A stretch of 13,808 bases of DNA, taken from positions 1 to 13,808 of the forward strand of contig JAHHTU010000044.1 of assembly GCA_020024455.1 (NCBI GenBank). The letters are read 5' to 3'. The translations under genes were made by a program, and so were the position numbers. The stretch's first letter is position 1; every line of letters starts with the position of its first letter. Source of the stretch: Anaerotignum sp. (lineage in GTDB: Bacteria; Bacillota; Clostridia; Lachnospirales; Anaerotignaceae). Below are positions 13,527 through 13,808 of this stretch, one piece after another. Under the pieces are notes generated by a model. The model saw nothing but the letters and a program-made list of their open reading frames with translations. It was not told the DNA's origin and ran no database searches.

Positions 13527-13808
13527 ATGAAAAAACGATATTTTGCTGCGACAATGGCTCTTTGCATGAGTCTTACACCCGTTTCTCCCGCAGCATTTGC
13601 TTCTGATGAAGAAGCACAAAGTACAGTAACAGATATGGTTGCTCAATCTCCTAATGGTGTTCAAACACATGATGAAAAAAAGGAGAACACGGCAACAGAT
13701 ACTGTTGCCCCATACCCTGATGGTGAAAAACACCTGTTGCAGAAGAGCAAAGTACAATAACAGGGGTTTACAGTGATGTAACAGATATTATCGGCCCATA
13801 TCCTGAGG
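13527..13808 (+). pseudogene. Secreted repeat protein, 5' part, frameshifted and cut by the window end
   Basis: The ATG at 13527 follows AAGGAAGTGAGG. The product starts with a clear Sec signal peptide (MKKRYFAATMALCMS, then LTPVSPAAFAS with likely cleavage after AFA). Short acidic degenerate repeats follow: VTDMVAQSPNG, ATDTVAPYPDG. The original frame stops at TAA 13758-13760, but after the A5 run at 13726-13730 the next frame continues the repeat pattern (TPVAEEQSTITGVYSDVTD and IIGPYPE) and stays open to the window end. One extra A would join the two. This is either a pseudogene, a phase-variable surface gene switching at the A tract, or a sequencing error. The repeats suggest the lead segment of a longer surface protein; its function is unknown. 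Confidence 0.65.

Overview
The window is AT-rich, with Shine-Dalgarno starts, an SLH surface protein, pyruvate formate-lyase (PFL), traces of [FeFe]-hydrogenase maturases and a WYL/YafY-type regulator cassette. Together these suggest a fermentative, anaerobic, Gram-positive member of the Clostridia, possibly gut-associated and Lachnospiraceae-like; that placement is inference. No RNA gene, CRISPR array or complete mobile element is visible.

Layout. 1-270: no intact gene, a few degraded coding-like stretches and a terminator. 271-3769 (minus): a large SLH-anchored surface protein gene broken by two TAG codons in the signal peptide, a frameshift, a TGA and a second frameshift. 3920-5554 (minus): an intact CoA-disulfide/persulfide reductase fused to a rhodanese domain. 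5555-5864: a divergent control region with a Rex-like palindrome, an extended -10 promoter flanked by a 21-bp-spaced direct repeat, and a strong terminator inside the pfl leader. 5865-8868 (plus): pflA then pflB, both intact, closed by a terminator. 8882-9614 (minus): a scar made of the start of a GNAT acetyltransferase, the start of HydG and the C-terminal domain of HydF. 9640-12705 (minus): a WYL-regulated cassette (WYL regulator, frameshifted TIGR04076-like gene, GyrI-like protein, TfoX N-terminal-domain protein, an unidentified fragment, DJ-1/PfpI protein), into whose last gene the scar is joined. 12706-13526: non-coding except for a remnant of another surface-protein domain. 13527-end (plus): start of a secreted repeat protein, frameshifted at an A tract and cut by the window edge.

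How it fits together. The intact core is fermentative pyruvate cleavage (PflA activates PflB) beside a flavin disulfide/persulfide reductase, possibly under redox control. Around it lies clear gene decay: surface proteins, hydrogenase maturases, a GNAT gene and a TIGR04076-like gene are broken, while the metabolic and regulatory genes are intact. The frameshifts that can be placed are all single missing bases, mostly in or near A-rich tracts, so some could be assembly errors; the nonsense codons and the three-part fusion cannot be explained that way. I see no convincing new multi-gene system. The most unusual objects are the HydG-HydF chimera and the architecture of the pfl leader.
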